A stretch of 59,407 bases of DNA from Sphingobacteriaceae bacterium. Lineage in GTDB: Bacteria > Bacteroidota > Bacteroidia > Sphingobacteriales > Sphingobacteriaceae. The stretch is from assembly GCA_947479815.1 (NCBI GenBank), contig CANKAT010000011.1, positions 1-59,407 of the forward strand, given 5' to 3'. The translations under genes were made by a program, and so were the position numbers. The notes under the pieces were generated by a model. That model saw only the letters and a program-made list of their open reading frames with translations. It ran no database searches and was not told the DNA's origin. Positions 32,918-41,273 of this stretch are shown here, in pieces (position 1 is the stretch's first letter; each line of letters opens with the position of its first letter).

Positions 32918-34375
32918 ATGAACATAAGAGCCGGCAAATTTTTTTTAGTCTTATTGACATGGTCAATAAGCACCATGGCCCAAACCAATAATAATAATTC
33001 ACCTGCACCGGTTTTTCCAATACCAACCCCAGAGCAAATGCTGTGGCATGAAATGGAAACCAATGCATTTGTGCATTTCACCACCAATACGTTTACTGGT
33101 TTGGAATGGGGATATGGTGACGAAAAGGAATCTATATTTAATCCCACCGCGCTAGATGCGGGTCAATGGGCCAAAACACTAAAGGAAACGGGTTTTAAAA
33201 CCATGATTTTAACTACAAAACATCATGATGGTTTTTGTTTATGGCCAAGTAAGTATACCGAACATTCGATAAAGAACAGTCCTTATAAAAACGGGAAGGG
33301 TGATTTGGTAAAAGAAGCAGCAGATGCTTCAAAAAAATACGGGCTTAAATTTGGAGTTTACTTGTCGCCCTGGGATAGAAATCATCCAGAATATGGCCGT
33401 GCGGCTTATTTGCAATACTACAGAAATCAATTAAAAGAATTATTTACGAATTACGGTCCAGTTTTTGAAATGTGGTTTGATGGCGCAAACGGTGGCGACG
33501 GATATTATGGCGGAGCCCGCGAGGCTAGAAAAATAAATGCCAAATCTTATTACGATTGGCCAAAAACATTGGACATTGTTAGCAAAATTCAACCAGGGGT
33601 TATCTTTTTCAGCGATGCCGGACCAGGCGTAAGATGGGTAGGAAACGAACGCGGATTAGCCGGTGAAACCAATTGGAATACCATTTCAACAGATACCCTA
33701 CACGCTGGAAAGTCTGGAATATCAGACCTATTAAACACGGGATCAATTGATGGAGATAAGTGGATCCCCGCCGAAGTTGATGTTTCAATTCGTCCCGGAT
33801 GGTTTTACCATGCCAAAGAAGATGATAAAGTAAAAACCCCTCAGCAATTGTTTGATATCTATTTGAGTTCTGTTGGAAGAGGATCAACTCTGCTTCTTAA
33901 CATTCCCCCAGATCAGCGCGGTCTTTTTCACGAAAAAGATGTAGAATCTTTAAGGGGCTATAAAAAGCTTTTAGATACCGAATTTGCAAACAATCTGGCT
34001 AAACGAGCACGTGTAAAAACGAATTCTTTTAGAGCTAATTCTCCAAAATATTCAGGATTGAACCTAACCGATGCGAATAAAGAAACATATTGGGCCACAA
34101 ACGATGGTCAATTAAGTGGTGCTTTTGAAGTTGACCTGGGTAAAACGGCTACAGTAAAGTACATCCTACTGCAAGAATATATCAAACTTGGTCAGCGTGT
34201 GAAAAGTTTTACTGTGGATGTGTGGAATACTGGCAAATGGACCGAAGTTGCGGTTGCAAGCACCATTGGTTATAAAAGAATAATAAAAATATCCCCTGTT
34301 CAAGCCTCGAAGATTCGGGTAACAATACTCGATTCCAAAGCTTGCCCATTGATTTCAACTATAGAAGTATATTAA
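32918..34375 (+). CDS. Alpha-L-fucosidase (GH29) with C-terminal discoidin-like domain
   Basis: The 485-aa secreted protein has a signal peptide (about 1-21, ending TMAQ). The GH29 catalytic barrel spans about 35-350: WHEMETNAFVHFTTNTFTG, TTKHHDGFCLWPS, KFGVYLSPWDRN, and the probable nucleophile D188 in EMWFDGANGG. A beta-sandwich domain like F5/8 type C follows (about 360-485, NLTDANKETYWATNDGQ), which often binds sugars. It should release fucose from glycans in the periplasm or outside the cell. No SusC/SusD pair, sulfatase or other glycoside hydrolase is nearby, so it is not part of a visible polysaccharide utilisation locus. Confidence 0.92.
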   Translation: MNIRAGKFFLVLLTWSISTMAQTNNNNSPAPVFPIPTPEQMLWHEMETNAFVHFTTNTFTGLEWGYGDEKESIFNPTALDAGQWAKTLKETGFKTMILTTKHHDGFCLWPSKYTEHSIKNSPYKNGKGDLVKEAADASKKYGLKFGVYLSPWDRNHPEYGRAAYLQYYRNQLKELFTNYGPVFEMWFDGANGGDGYYGGAREARKINAKSYYDWPKTLDIVSKIQPGVIFFSDAGPGVRWVGNERGLAGETNWNTISTDTLHAGKSGISDLLNTGSIDGDKWIPAEVDVSIRPGWFYHAKEDDKVKTPQQLFDIYLSSVGRGSTLLLNIPPDQRGLFHEKDVESLRGYKKLLDTEFANNLAKRARVKTNSFRANSPKYSGLNLTDANKETYWATNDGQLSGAFEVDLGKTATVKYILLQEYIKLGQRVKSFTVDVWNTGKWTEVAVASTIGYKRIIKISPVQASKIRVTILDSKACPLISTIEVY

Positions 34376-34450
34376 TGGCGGATAAAAACTTAAATTCACA
34401 GATGTAAACACGATCTTTTAATTATAGCCTAAATCAGAAGCACGGGTTTT

Positions 34451-35767
34451 TTAAAGATCATCTTCATTAATGAATTTCTGATCCAGTTGCTTTCCTGTCT
34501 TCGCACCCAGTTTTTTGATCTTTTCTGCAGTAATGCTAAGATTGCCTCTACCGCTAGATAATTTGTTTATAGCTTTATCATAAGCATCTTGACTTAGTCT
34601 AATGTTTTTCCCGATACCCTCCATGTCGTTAACAAAACCAATAAACTTATCATACATCTCACCACTTAGTCTGGCAATTTCCATTACGTTGCGGTTCTGA
34701 CGTTCTTGTTTCCACATACTGGCAATGGTTCGCAATGTGGCTAGTAGCGTTGATGGGCTTACAATAACCACTCGTTTATCCCAGGCAAAATTGAAAAGCT
34801 CTGCATCTTTTTGAACCGCAATTCCAAAAGAAGACTCTATTGGAACAAATAGCATTACAAAGTCGGGTGAGTTGATCTTATAGAGCTCGCTGTATTTTTT
34901 TGATGATAACTCTTGGATATGATTCCGAATAGAGGCAACATGCTGTTTTGTAAATAAGTCACGATCTTCTTCGGTTTCGCTATTCACCAAGCGCTCATAT
35001 GCAATTAATGAAACCTTGGCATCAATAATTAGGTGCTTATCATCAGGAAGATCAATAACCACATCGGGTTGAAAACGACCACCCTCAGCCGATTGATGTG
35101 AAGCCTGTATTCTGTATTCCTGATCTTTTACTAATCCGGAGCGTTCCAAAACCCTTTCCAGAATCATCTCACCCCAGTTTCCTTGCTTTTTATTATCCCC
35201 CTTTAATGCTTTGGTCAGGTTTTGTGTTTCAAGGTTCATCAGGTTAGATTGTTCAATGAGCTGGTTAATATGGCCTTTCAAAACATTTCTTTCATCTGAT
35301 TCGGCTTTGTATACCTTTTCCACCTTTTCTTCAAAGGCCTTAATGTTTTCTTTGAATGGATTTAAAATAATATCCAGGTTGGTTCGGTTTTCTTCAGTGA
35401 ATTTTTTTGTTTTTTCATCCAGTATTCGCGAGGCTATAAGCTCAAAATCTTTATTGAATTTTTCCTGATTATTTCTGATTTCCGCTTTTTGCTCGTCTAT
35501 TTTTTCCTGTTGCGCCTTCAAATAAGAGCGTGAACCTTCCAGAGATTTCATTGCTTCAGACAACTTTTCTCGTTCAGAGTCTAATTCCCTTTTCAGATTA
35601 TCTGATTCTGCCTTCAGGTTATCGGCACGTTCTTCCGCTTTTGCTTTGCTTATATTTAGTTGGTCGAGTACTTCCTGACTTATTCCCCCTGTTTTTGTCT
35701 TGGTTCTGACGAATATAAAAAGCAGAATAATCACTAATGCTGCAACGATAATACTATAGATTTCCAT
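34451..35767 (-). CDS. rmuC: RmuC family DNA recombination-limiting protein
   Basis: The 438-aa protein has an N-terminal membrane anchor (about 3-21), a long coiled coil (about 30-190) and a restriction-endonuclease-like core (about 200-370), with the family stretches NWGEMILERVLERSGL, QPDVVIDLPDDKHLIIDAKVSL and DFVMLFVPIESSFGIA. The Asp and DAK residues match a PD-(D/E)xK nuclease site. In E. coli RmuC limits rearrangements at inverted repeats. It has no close operon partner; the FAD oxidoreductase gene upstream is 39 nt away on the same strand. Confidence 0.95.
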   Translation of the reverse strand: MEIYSIIVAALVIILLFIFVRTKTKTGGISQEVLDQLNISKAKAEERADNLKAESDNLKRELDSEREKLSEAMKSLEGSRSYLKAQQEKIDEQKAEIRNNQEKFNKDFELIASRILDEKTKKFTEENRTNLDIILNPFKENIKAFEEKVEKVYKAESDERNVLKGHINQLIEQSNLMNLETQNLTKALKGDNKKQGNWGEMILERVLERSGLVKDQEYRIQASHQSAEGGRFQPDVVIDLPDDKHLIIDAKVSLIAYERLVNSETEEDRDLFTKQHVASIRNHIQELSSKKYSELYKINSPDFVMLFVPIESSFGIAVQKDAELFNFAWDKRVVIVSPSTLLATLRTIASMWKQERQNRNVMEIARLSGEMYDKFIGFVNDMEGIGKNIRLSQDAYDKAINKLSSGRGNLSITAEKIKKLGAKTGKQLDQKFINEDDL

Positions 35768-35806
35768 TTTGTTGAACGTTATAAAAATACATTTTTGGAT
35801 ACTGGT

Positions 35807-36943
35807 TTAAAGATCAATAAGGTTTGCTACCTGCTGGCCAAGTAGGCTACCCATGGCAACACCCATTCCGTTGCAGCGAACCGCACAATAAAGACCGGGC
35901 CTAATCTTCTTTACAATCGGTCTTAATTCCTTTCCAAATCCCATAACCCCACTCCAACGGTGTTCTATCTTAACTTTTTGTTGTGGAACAATGGTTTCAA
36001 AAAGCAATTTTTCAAGATATTCCTGAATAATATCTGTGATTCCGGGGTCAAGTGTTTGCTCAGCTTCAAAATCAAGATCTCGGCCTCCACCTAGAAGAAT
36101 ACGATTGTCAATATTTCTGAAATAGGTATACCCCCGGTTATAATGAAAGCTACCTTTAATTTTCAAACCCTTTATGGGCTGGGTGATCAAAATCTGTCCC
36201 CTTCCGGGAATTACATCTAGTTCTGGAATTAACTCTGCTCCGAATGCATTGCTTGCTAAAATTATAGATTTTGCTTTGAATTTACCCTGATTGGTGATGA
36301 GTACTTGGTCATTTAATTCAGATTCAATTTTTAGCACCTGGCAATTATTAAAAACCGAAACGCCCAAACCTTGCACTTTTGATACTAATGCGAGCATCAT
36401 TTTTCCGGTGTCTATCTGGCCTTCGTAGTTGTTTTGGATGAGGTTTGTGATACCATTCATGCCGAAGTCAGCAATTTTAGTATTATTAACTGCATAAATG
36501 TCAGTCTTTCCAATCAAAGATCGCAGCAGTTTATTGAAGTAGGGGATCTGTTCAATACACGTCTTTGCAAAATCTGATTCTGTTCCTTTAAACACCTCAA
36601 AACCGCCGTATTGTTCAAATAAAATAGCCTTATCGCCCAGATTTGTTCTCAGCTTTTCTAGCCCCTTCCAGCGCAACTCTATTAATTCCATGATTTGCTC
36701 TTCGCTTCCTGTTTTTAATTCTTCAATTAGCTCTGAAATGCTTCCAAAGCATGCAAACCCGGCATTTTTAGTGCTAGCCCCTGCGGGTAGAAAGCCTGAC
36801 TCCAACACTCCAATTTTTAATTTGGGTTTATGAGATTTGAGGCTTAAAGCTGCACTTAATCCCACAATCCCGCTACCAATTATCAACACATCGAAACCGC
36901 TTAAAAATGATTCCTGTTCCCAATAAGAAAAATTATTTTTCAT
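35807..36943 (-). CDS. FAD-dependent amino acid oxidase-like protein (DAO family)
   Basis: The 378-aa protein has an N-terminal dinucleotide fold VLIIGSGIVGLSAALSLKSH (about 19-38) with the acidic end VLESGFLPAGASTKNAGFACFGS. The C-terminal half shows the DAO pattern: GRGQILITQPIKGLK, YTYFRNIDNRILLGGGRDLDFEAE and HRWSGVMGFGKELRPIV, ending in the second FAD contact GLYCAVRCNGMGVAMGSLLG. Homologues oxidise glycine, sarcosine or D-amino acids; the substrate here is unknown. There is no signal peptide. It is divergent from the YugP-like gene, with a 76-nt spacer. Confidence 0.88.
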   Translation of the reverse strand: MKNNFSYWEQESFLSGFDVLIIGSGIVGLSAALSLKSHKPKLKIGVLESGFLPAGASTKNAGFACFGSISELIEELKTGSEEQIMELIELRWKGLEKLRTNLGDKAILFEQYGGFEVFKGTESDFAKTCIEQIPYFNKLLRSLIGKTDIYAVNNTKIADFGMNGITNLIQNNYEGQIDTGKMMLALVSKVQGLGVSVFNNCQVLKIESELNDQVLITNQGKFKAKSIILASNAFGAELIPELDVIPGRGQILITQPIKGLKIKGSFHYNRGYTYFRNIDNRILLGGGRDLDFEAEQTLDPGITDIIQEYLEKLLFETIVPQQKVKIEHRWSGVMGFGKELRPIVKKIRPGLYCAVRCNGMGVAMGSLLGQQVANLIDL

Positions 36944-37019
36944 ACGTTCTTAAAGGTAAATTATTTGTGATTATTTTTATTCGGAATAATTTTTGAATAG
37001 TTTATTTTAAAAAAATAAA

Positions 37020-37709
37020 ATGGGAATAATTTTAATGATAGTCATAGCCGTGGTAAGTTTTGCGGTTCAATGGCGGTTCAAAAGCAAATTTAAACAGTAT
37101 ACCGAAATGCCTCTCGCCTCTGGATATAGCGGAAAGGATATAGCAGATAAAATGTTAAAGGATAATGGTATTTATGATGTTCAGATTATTTCGGCCGAGG
37201 GGCAGTTGTCAGATCATTATAATCCTGCCGATCGCACTGTAAATTTAAGTCCTGAGGTTTACCATGGAAGAAGTGTTGCTGCGGCAGCTGTTGCCGCACA
37301 CGAATGTGGACACGCAGTTCAGCATGCAAAATCATATAGCTGGTTAAAATTCAGGTCTTCAGTAGTACCTGCTGTGAACGTAGCATCCAAGATTACGCAA
37401 TGGGCCTTAATGATCGGTGTCATGCTGATGATTTTTTCGGGAGATATTACGGTTCTAGCAATTGGAGTTGTGGCATTGGCTGTGGTTACGCTATTTGCCT
37501 TTATTACCCTCCCTGTTGAATTTGATGCAAGCAATCGGGCATTGGTATGGTTACAGAATAATCGTGGCATTATGCAGGCTGATAGTGAGAATGATCAGGC
37601 CAAAGATGCACTTTGGTGGGCTGCAATGACCTACGTGGTTGCCGCCTTGAGTTCACTTGCAACTCTGGTATATTATGCCAGTATGTTGATGGGCAGAAGA
37701 GACGAGTAA
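37020..37709 (+). CDS. YugP-like membrane zinc metallopeptidase
   Basis: The 229-aa membrane protein fits the neutral zinc metallopeptidase family DUF2268-like/YugP. It has an N-terminal membrane segment (about 2-17), the catalytic motif AAHECGHAVQHA with H94, E95 and H98, two or three membrane segments (about 120-165 and 203-222), and the third ligand region in PVEFDASNRALVWL. YugP-type proteins are predicted membrane peptidases of unknown substrate. A strong terminator follows, shared with the convergent apaG. Confidence 0.9.
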   Translation: MGIILMIVIAVVSFAVQWRFKSKFKQYTEMPLASGYSGKDIADKMLKDNGIYDVQIISAEGQLSDHYNPADRTVNLSPEVYHGRSVAAAAVAAHECGHAVQHAKSYSWLKFRSSVVPAVNVASKITQWALMIGVMLMIFSGDITVLAIGVVALAVVTLFAFITLPVEFDASNRALVWLQNNRGIMQADSENDQAKDALWWAAMTYVVAALSSLATLVYYASMLMGRRDE

Positions 37710-37722
37710 TTTAAGCTTAATA

Positions 37723-37764
37723 AAAAAAGCCCCGTACCGACAATAATCAATACGGGGCTTTTTT
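37723..37764. terminator. Bidirectional terminator between the yugP-like gene and apaG
   Basis: AAAAAAGCCCCGTA pairs with TACGGGGCTTTTTT around a 14-nt loop. A T-tract follows the stem on both strands, and the flanking genes converge. Confidence 0.92.
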
Positions 37765-37778
37765 GTATAGAAATTTTT

Positions 37779-38165
37779 TCAATTAAGTTTAAAGGGGGTG
37801 ATCAAATAAAATTCAGGGATATTGACCCGAAACGTTTGACCATCTACTATTCGTTTCATTTCATAGGAACCCTTCATACTTCCAATATCTGTTTTTAAAT
37901 TACAGCCTGAAACATATTCATGATTGTTTCCGGGTTCAATTACGGGTTGTTGACCCACTACTCCTTCGCCTTCAACTTCTCGTTTTGTACCATTAGAATC
38001 GAAGATAGTCCAGTGGCGATTCATCAATTGAACACTATACTCACCCATATTTTCTATTTTCACCCGATATGCGAACATAAAATGCTCGTTCACCGGATTA
38101 GAGTATTCTGGTTGGTAAATGGTGTCGACCGATACTTTTACTCCTTCAGTAATCTTTGTTACCAT
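37779..38165 (-). CDS. apaG: ApaG domain protein
   Basis: The 128-aa protein matches the ApaG family: VSVDTIYQPEYSNPVNEHFMFAYRVKIEN at the start, RHWTIFDSNGTKREVEGEGVVGQQPVIEPG in the middle and GSMKGSYEM near the end, all from a fibronectin-like beta sandwich. ApaG is linked to cobalt/magnesium handling and dinucleotide polyphosphate metabolism in enteric bacteria, and ApaG-like domains occur in other proteins, but its biochemical role is not settled. It is cytoplasmic (no signal peptide). dusB lies upstream on the same strand, 44 nt away, so the two may be cotranscribed. Confidence 0.95.
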   Translation of the reverse strand: MVTKITEGVKVSVDTIYQPEYSNPVNEHFMFAYRVKIENMGEYSVQLMNRHWTIFDSNGTKREVEGEGVVGQQPVIEPGNNHEYVSGCNLKTDIGSMKGSYEMKRIVDGQTFRVNIPEFYLITPFKLN

Positions 38166-38209
38166 AATGCATTGACTTTATGAGGGGACAATATAAAAAT
38201 AAAATTTTA

Positions 38210-39202
38210 TCAGACCATTTCAGTTTGGAAACGTTCATTAATTTCTTCAAGAACAGCATGAATCTCATCAATGTTCTCTAGCGAGACTAACTTCATCCGA
38301 TATTCTTTAAAATCAGCTATACCTTTAAAATAATTGGCGTAGTGTCTCCTCATTTCAAAAACTCCTGTTTTATTACCTTTCCAAGCTATAGACTTGTCTA
38401 GGTGTGTTTTGCAAACCTCCACCCGCTCACTGATTGTAGGTTCAGCTAAGTATTCACCAGTTTTAAAAAAGTGTTTGATTTCTCGGAATATCCATGGATA
38501 TCCAATCGCGGCTCTGCCAATCATGATACCATCAATTTCATATTCCATCCGCCAAAGGGCAGCTTTTTCTATGGAGTTTACATCTCCATTCCCAAAAATT
38601 GGAATCTTTATTCTAGGATTTCTTTTGATCTCCCGAATTAGAGTCCAGTCTGCCTCACCTTTGTACATCTGAGCGCGGGTACGTCCATGAATGGTTAAGG
38701 CCTGAATTCCGATATCTTGCAAACGCTCGGCTACTTCGTAAATATTTTTGGTGTTATCATCCCAGCCAAGACGAGTTTTTACTGTTACCGGAAGATGTGT
38801 GGATTCAACAACAGCTTTTGTCATTAAAACCATTTTATCAATATCCTGCAATAAACTTGCTCCTGCCCCACGGCAAGCCACATTTTTAACAGGACAGCCA
38901 TAGTTAATGTCAATTAGATCGGGTTTTGCCAGTGTAGCTATGCGAGTTGCTTCACGCATACTTTCAATCTCACTGCCAAAAATTTGTATACCGATTGGTC
39001 GCTCGTATTCAAAAATATCAAGTTTTGCTCGGCTTTTAGCCGCATCCCGAATTAGACCCTCGGATGAGATAAACTCAGTATACATCATATCTACACCATT
39101 CTGTTTACACACAAACCGGAACGGTGGATCGCTCACATCCTCCATTGGAGCAAGTAAAAGCGGGAATTCCCCTAAATCAATATTTCCTATCTTTACAGAC
39201 AT
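38210..39202 (-). CDS. dusB: tRNA-dihydrouridine synthase
   Basis: The 330-aa flavoenzyme reduces uridines in tRNA D-loops. It carries the TIM-barrel start LLLAPMEDVSDPPFR, the active-site segment DINYGCPVKNVACRGAGASLL with the catalytic Cys, VKTRLGW, IHGRTRAQMYKGEADW and GNGDVNSIE, and IDGIMIGRAAIGYPWIF, followed by a C-terminal helical RNA-binding domain. It fits the DusB group that many bacteria have as the sole Dus. It is divergent from the CPBP protease gene across a 78-nt spacer that contains a minus-strand TAATTTTG element (39264-39257). Confidence 0.95.
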   Translation of the reverse strand: MSVKIGNIDLGEFPLLLAPMEDVSDPPFRFVCKQNGVDMMYTEFISSEGLIRDAAKSRAKLDIFEYERPIGIQIFGSEIESMREATRIATLAKPDLIDINYGCPVKNVACRGAGASLLQDIDKMVLMTKAVVESTHLPVTVKTRLGWDDNTKNIYEVAERLQDIGIQALTIHGRTRAQMYKGEADWTLIREIKRNPRIKIPIFGNGDVNSIEKAALWRMEYEIDGIMIGRAAIGYPWIFREIKHFFKTGEYLAEPTISERVEVCKTHLDKSIAWKGNKTGVFEMRRHYANYFKGIADFKEYRMKLVSLENIDEIHAVLEEINERFQTEMV

Positions 39203-39280
39203 TAGCTATCTTTCGAACGTGTATTTTTATATGATCTTACCAATCGATGTAAAAAGCAAAATTACAAATAAATTATTAGC

Positions 39281-40222
39281 ATGTTTAAATCAAGGTCAAC
39301 AGAACGTCATCCTTTCAGCTCACTGTTACTATTGCTTCTCTTGGTATTTGCTTGCGCCATAGTTTTTACCATTATTGCCTTTGTGGCTGGAATTTTAATC
39401 TATGGTTTTCAGCCTATTATTAGAATGTCAGAAGGCGATTCATCCAATGTGGAAATGCTTCGGTTGCTGCAGATTGTTTCATCTTTTGGGATGTTTGTGG
39501 TGGCGGCCTTCATTTTTGCAAAAATTCAAAGTAATGATTGGTTAACGTACTTAAATCTCAAAAAATTTAATTTCATTTTAGCTATTCTTACGCTATTGAT
39601 CATATTCAGTTTTAGTCCATTTCTAGAATTCAGTAATGAGTTGAACAAGAACATGGTTTTACCAAAATTCTTAAATGAAATTGAGGCCTGGATGAAACTT
39701 AAGGAAGCTCAAATGGCTGAAATGACTAAGCAGCTACTTGTCATGAAATCGGTTCCTGTGTTATTAATCAATATGCTAATGCTTGCAATCATACCAGCTT
39801 TAGGCGAAGAGCTGATATTCAGGGCCTGTTTACAGAAGATATTTGGCCGCTGGATTGGCAATTACCACCTTGCTATCTGGATAACAGCGATCATCTTCAG
39901 CGCGATACACTTTCAGTTTTATGGGTTTATGCCTCGCATGTTACTAGGTGCTTTGTTTGGATACCTTTTAGTTTGGAGTGGCAGTCTATGGCTTCCAATC
40001 CTTGCTCATTTTATGAATAATGGTGTTGCAGTAGTTACTGCCTATGTTTTTCAGCAGCAGGGAAAGCCTTTAGATTTAATGTATGAATCTGATCCAGCTA
40101 GCCAGCCTGTTTTTATTGCAAGCATGGTTGCTTTGGCAGTATTACTCTGGTATTTTTACAACTATACTTTAAAATTAAAAGAAATAAATACAGAGTTATC
40201 GGATGGAAGCAGGTTGGGTTAA
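39281..40222 (+). CDS. CPBP-family intramembrane glutamic protease
   Basis: The 313-aa protein has about eight membrane segments. The three CPBP motifs are clear: GEELIFR (E176, E177, R181), FSAIHFQFYGF and HFMNNGVAV. These match the Rce1/Abi-type proteases that cut within membranes. Members serve in prenyl-protein processing, bacteriocin self-immunity or unknown envelope tasks; the target here is unknown. Its 3' end overlaps the DUF2007 gene by 20 nt, and cdsA follows, so the three are made as a unit. Confidence 0.92.
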   Translation: MFKSRSTERHPFSSLLLLLLLVFACAIVFTIIAFVAGILIYGFQPIIRMSEGDSSNVEMLRLLQIVSSFGMFVVAAFIFAKIQSNDWLTYLNLKKFNFILAILTLLIIFSFSPFLEFSNELNKNMVLPKFLNEIEAWMKLKEAQMAEMTKQLLVMKSVPVLLINMLMLAIIPALGEELIFRACLQKIFGRWIGNYHLAIWITAIIFSAIHFQFYGFMPRMLLGALFGYLLVWSGSLWLPILAHFMNNGVAVVTAYVFQQQGKPLDLMYESDPASQPVFIASMVALAVLLWYFYNYTLKLKEINTELSDGSRLG

Positions 40223-40406
40223 GGTATATACATCTGCTGATTTTTTTAAATCAGAATTGGTACGACAAGTATTAATTGATCATGAAATTGATGCTATTCT
40301 TATCAATAAGCAGGGCTTTCCTTATCGAATTGGCGAGGCTGAGGTGTATATATATGAGGGTAATGCTCAAAAAGCATTAGAAATAATCACAGAGAACGAA
40401 TTATAA
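40203..40406 (+). CDS. DUF2007 small protein (putative signal-transducing domain)
   Basis: The 67-aa protein is a single DUF2007 domain, a small alpha/beta fold related to PII-like proteins: WVKVYTSADFFKSELVRQVLIDHEIDAILINKQ…EVYIYEGNAQKALEIITENE. No catalytic residue or membrane segment was seen. Its start lies inside the end of the CPBP gene, and its stop is directly followed by the cdsA start, so the dosage of all three should be linked. A regulatory role towards either neighbour is possible but unproven. Confidence 0.9.
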   Translation: MEAGWVKVYTSADFFKSELVRQVLIDHEIDAILINKQGFPYRIGEAEVYIYEGNAQKALEIITENEL

Positions 40407-41216
40407 ATGAAAACAAGGGCTATAACAGGTTTTATTTTTGCATTTATTGTATTGGCTTTGATTCTGATCAATGCTTATTCATTTACTGTACTTTTTATAA
40501 TTTTAACCACGCTGTGCACCCAAGAGTTTTATAAACTGGTTAAGGCCGGTGCTGTAAAACCCAAGACAATTACTGGACTTTTGTTGGTTTTTAGTGTGAT
40601 CATTCCATTTATGCTTCATTTTTTGTTTGATAAACCCATTAGCAATTTACTTTTTTGTGTCCCATTTATCATTCTTGTTATCATTACTGAGCTGTACCGA
40701 AACCACACCATTCCATTCCATAATATAGCTTACACAATCTTTGGAGTTGTTTATGCAACTGTCCCATTCTGTTTTTTCTATGCCCTAGCTTTTAGTGATG
40801 GCCAATACTCGTTCCATTATCCTCTTGGTTTTATTCTTATGCTTTGGTCAAGTGATACCGGGGCCTACGTTTTTGGGATTACTTTAGGAAAAAATCGTCT
40901 TTTTGAAAGGCATTCACCTAAAAAGAGTTGGGAAGGTTTTGCCGGAGGGCTTATTTGTAGCATGCTTACCGCATTTATTTTAAGCATTTATTTTACTGAA
41001 CTGCCGCAAATTCATTGGTTGGTGATAGGCGCCATTATTGCCTCTGCGGGTACTTTCGGTGATTTATCCGAATCAATGCTAAAGCGCAGCCTCTCAACAA
41101 AAGATTCAGGATCATTTCTTCCTGGGCATGGGGGCTTCCTCGACCGGTTTGACGGACTTTTGTTAGCGGCCCCCCTTGTATTTGTATATTTACATTTGAT
41201 GACAATTATTTTTTGA
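40407..41216 (+). CDS. cdsA: Phosphatidate cytidylyltransferase
   Basis: CdsA makes CDP-diacylglycerol, the branch point for membrane phospholipids, in the inner membrane. The 269-aa protein has about seven membrane segments. The conserved C-terminal region includes LWSSDTGAYVFGITLGKNRLFERHSPKKSWEGFAGG (split here: DTGAYVFG and SPKKSWEG), GTFGDLSESMLKRSLSTKDSG and the signature PGHGGFLDRFDG. It follows DUF2007 without spacer. Its position with a membrane protease and the TonB-like gene points to an envelope-themed operon. Confidence 0.96.
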   Translation: MKTRAITGFIFAFIVLALILINAYSFTVLFIILTTLCTQEFYKLVKAGAVKPKTITGLLLVFSVIIPFMLHFLFDKPISNLLFCVPFIILVIITELYRNHTIPFHNIAYTIFGVVYATVPFCFFYALAFSDGQYSFHYPLGFILMLWSSDTGAYVFGITLGKNRLFERHSPKKSWEGFAGGLICSMLTAFILSIYFTELPQIHWLVIGAIIASAGTFGDLSESMLKRSLSTKDSGSFLPGHGGFLDRFDGLLLAAPLVFVYLHLMTIIF

Positions 41217-41273
41217 TCCTGGCCCTAAAATTGGAACTCTTTTTATTTAATCTCCAGTAGAATCCTAAAATTT

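Noticed and set aside
38907-39362. Plus-strand 151-codon open frame
   Set aside because: It is antisense to dusB and overlaps the CPBP gene start. It appears to be a shadow frame.
39281-40222. CPBP protease as a phage-defence (Abi) gene
   Set aside because: The neighbours are core envelope genes, with no restriction, toxin or other defence gene, so a housekeeping role is more likely.
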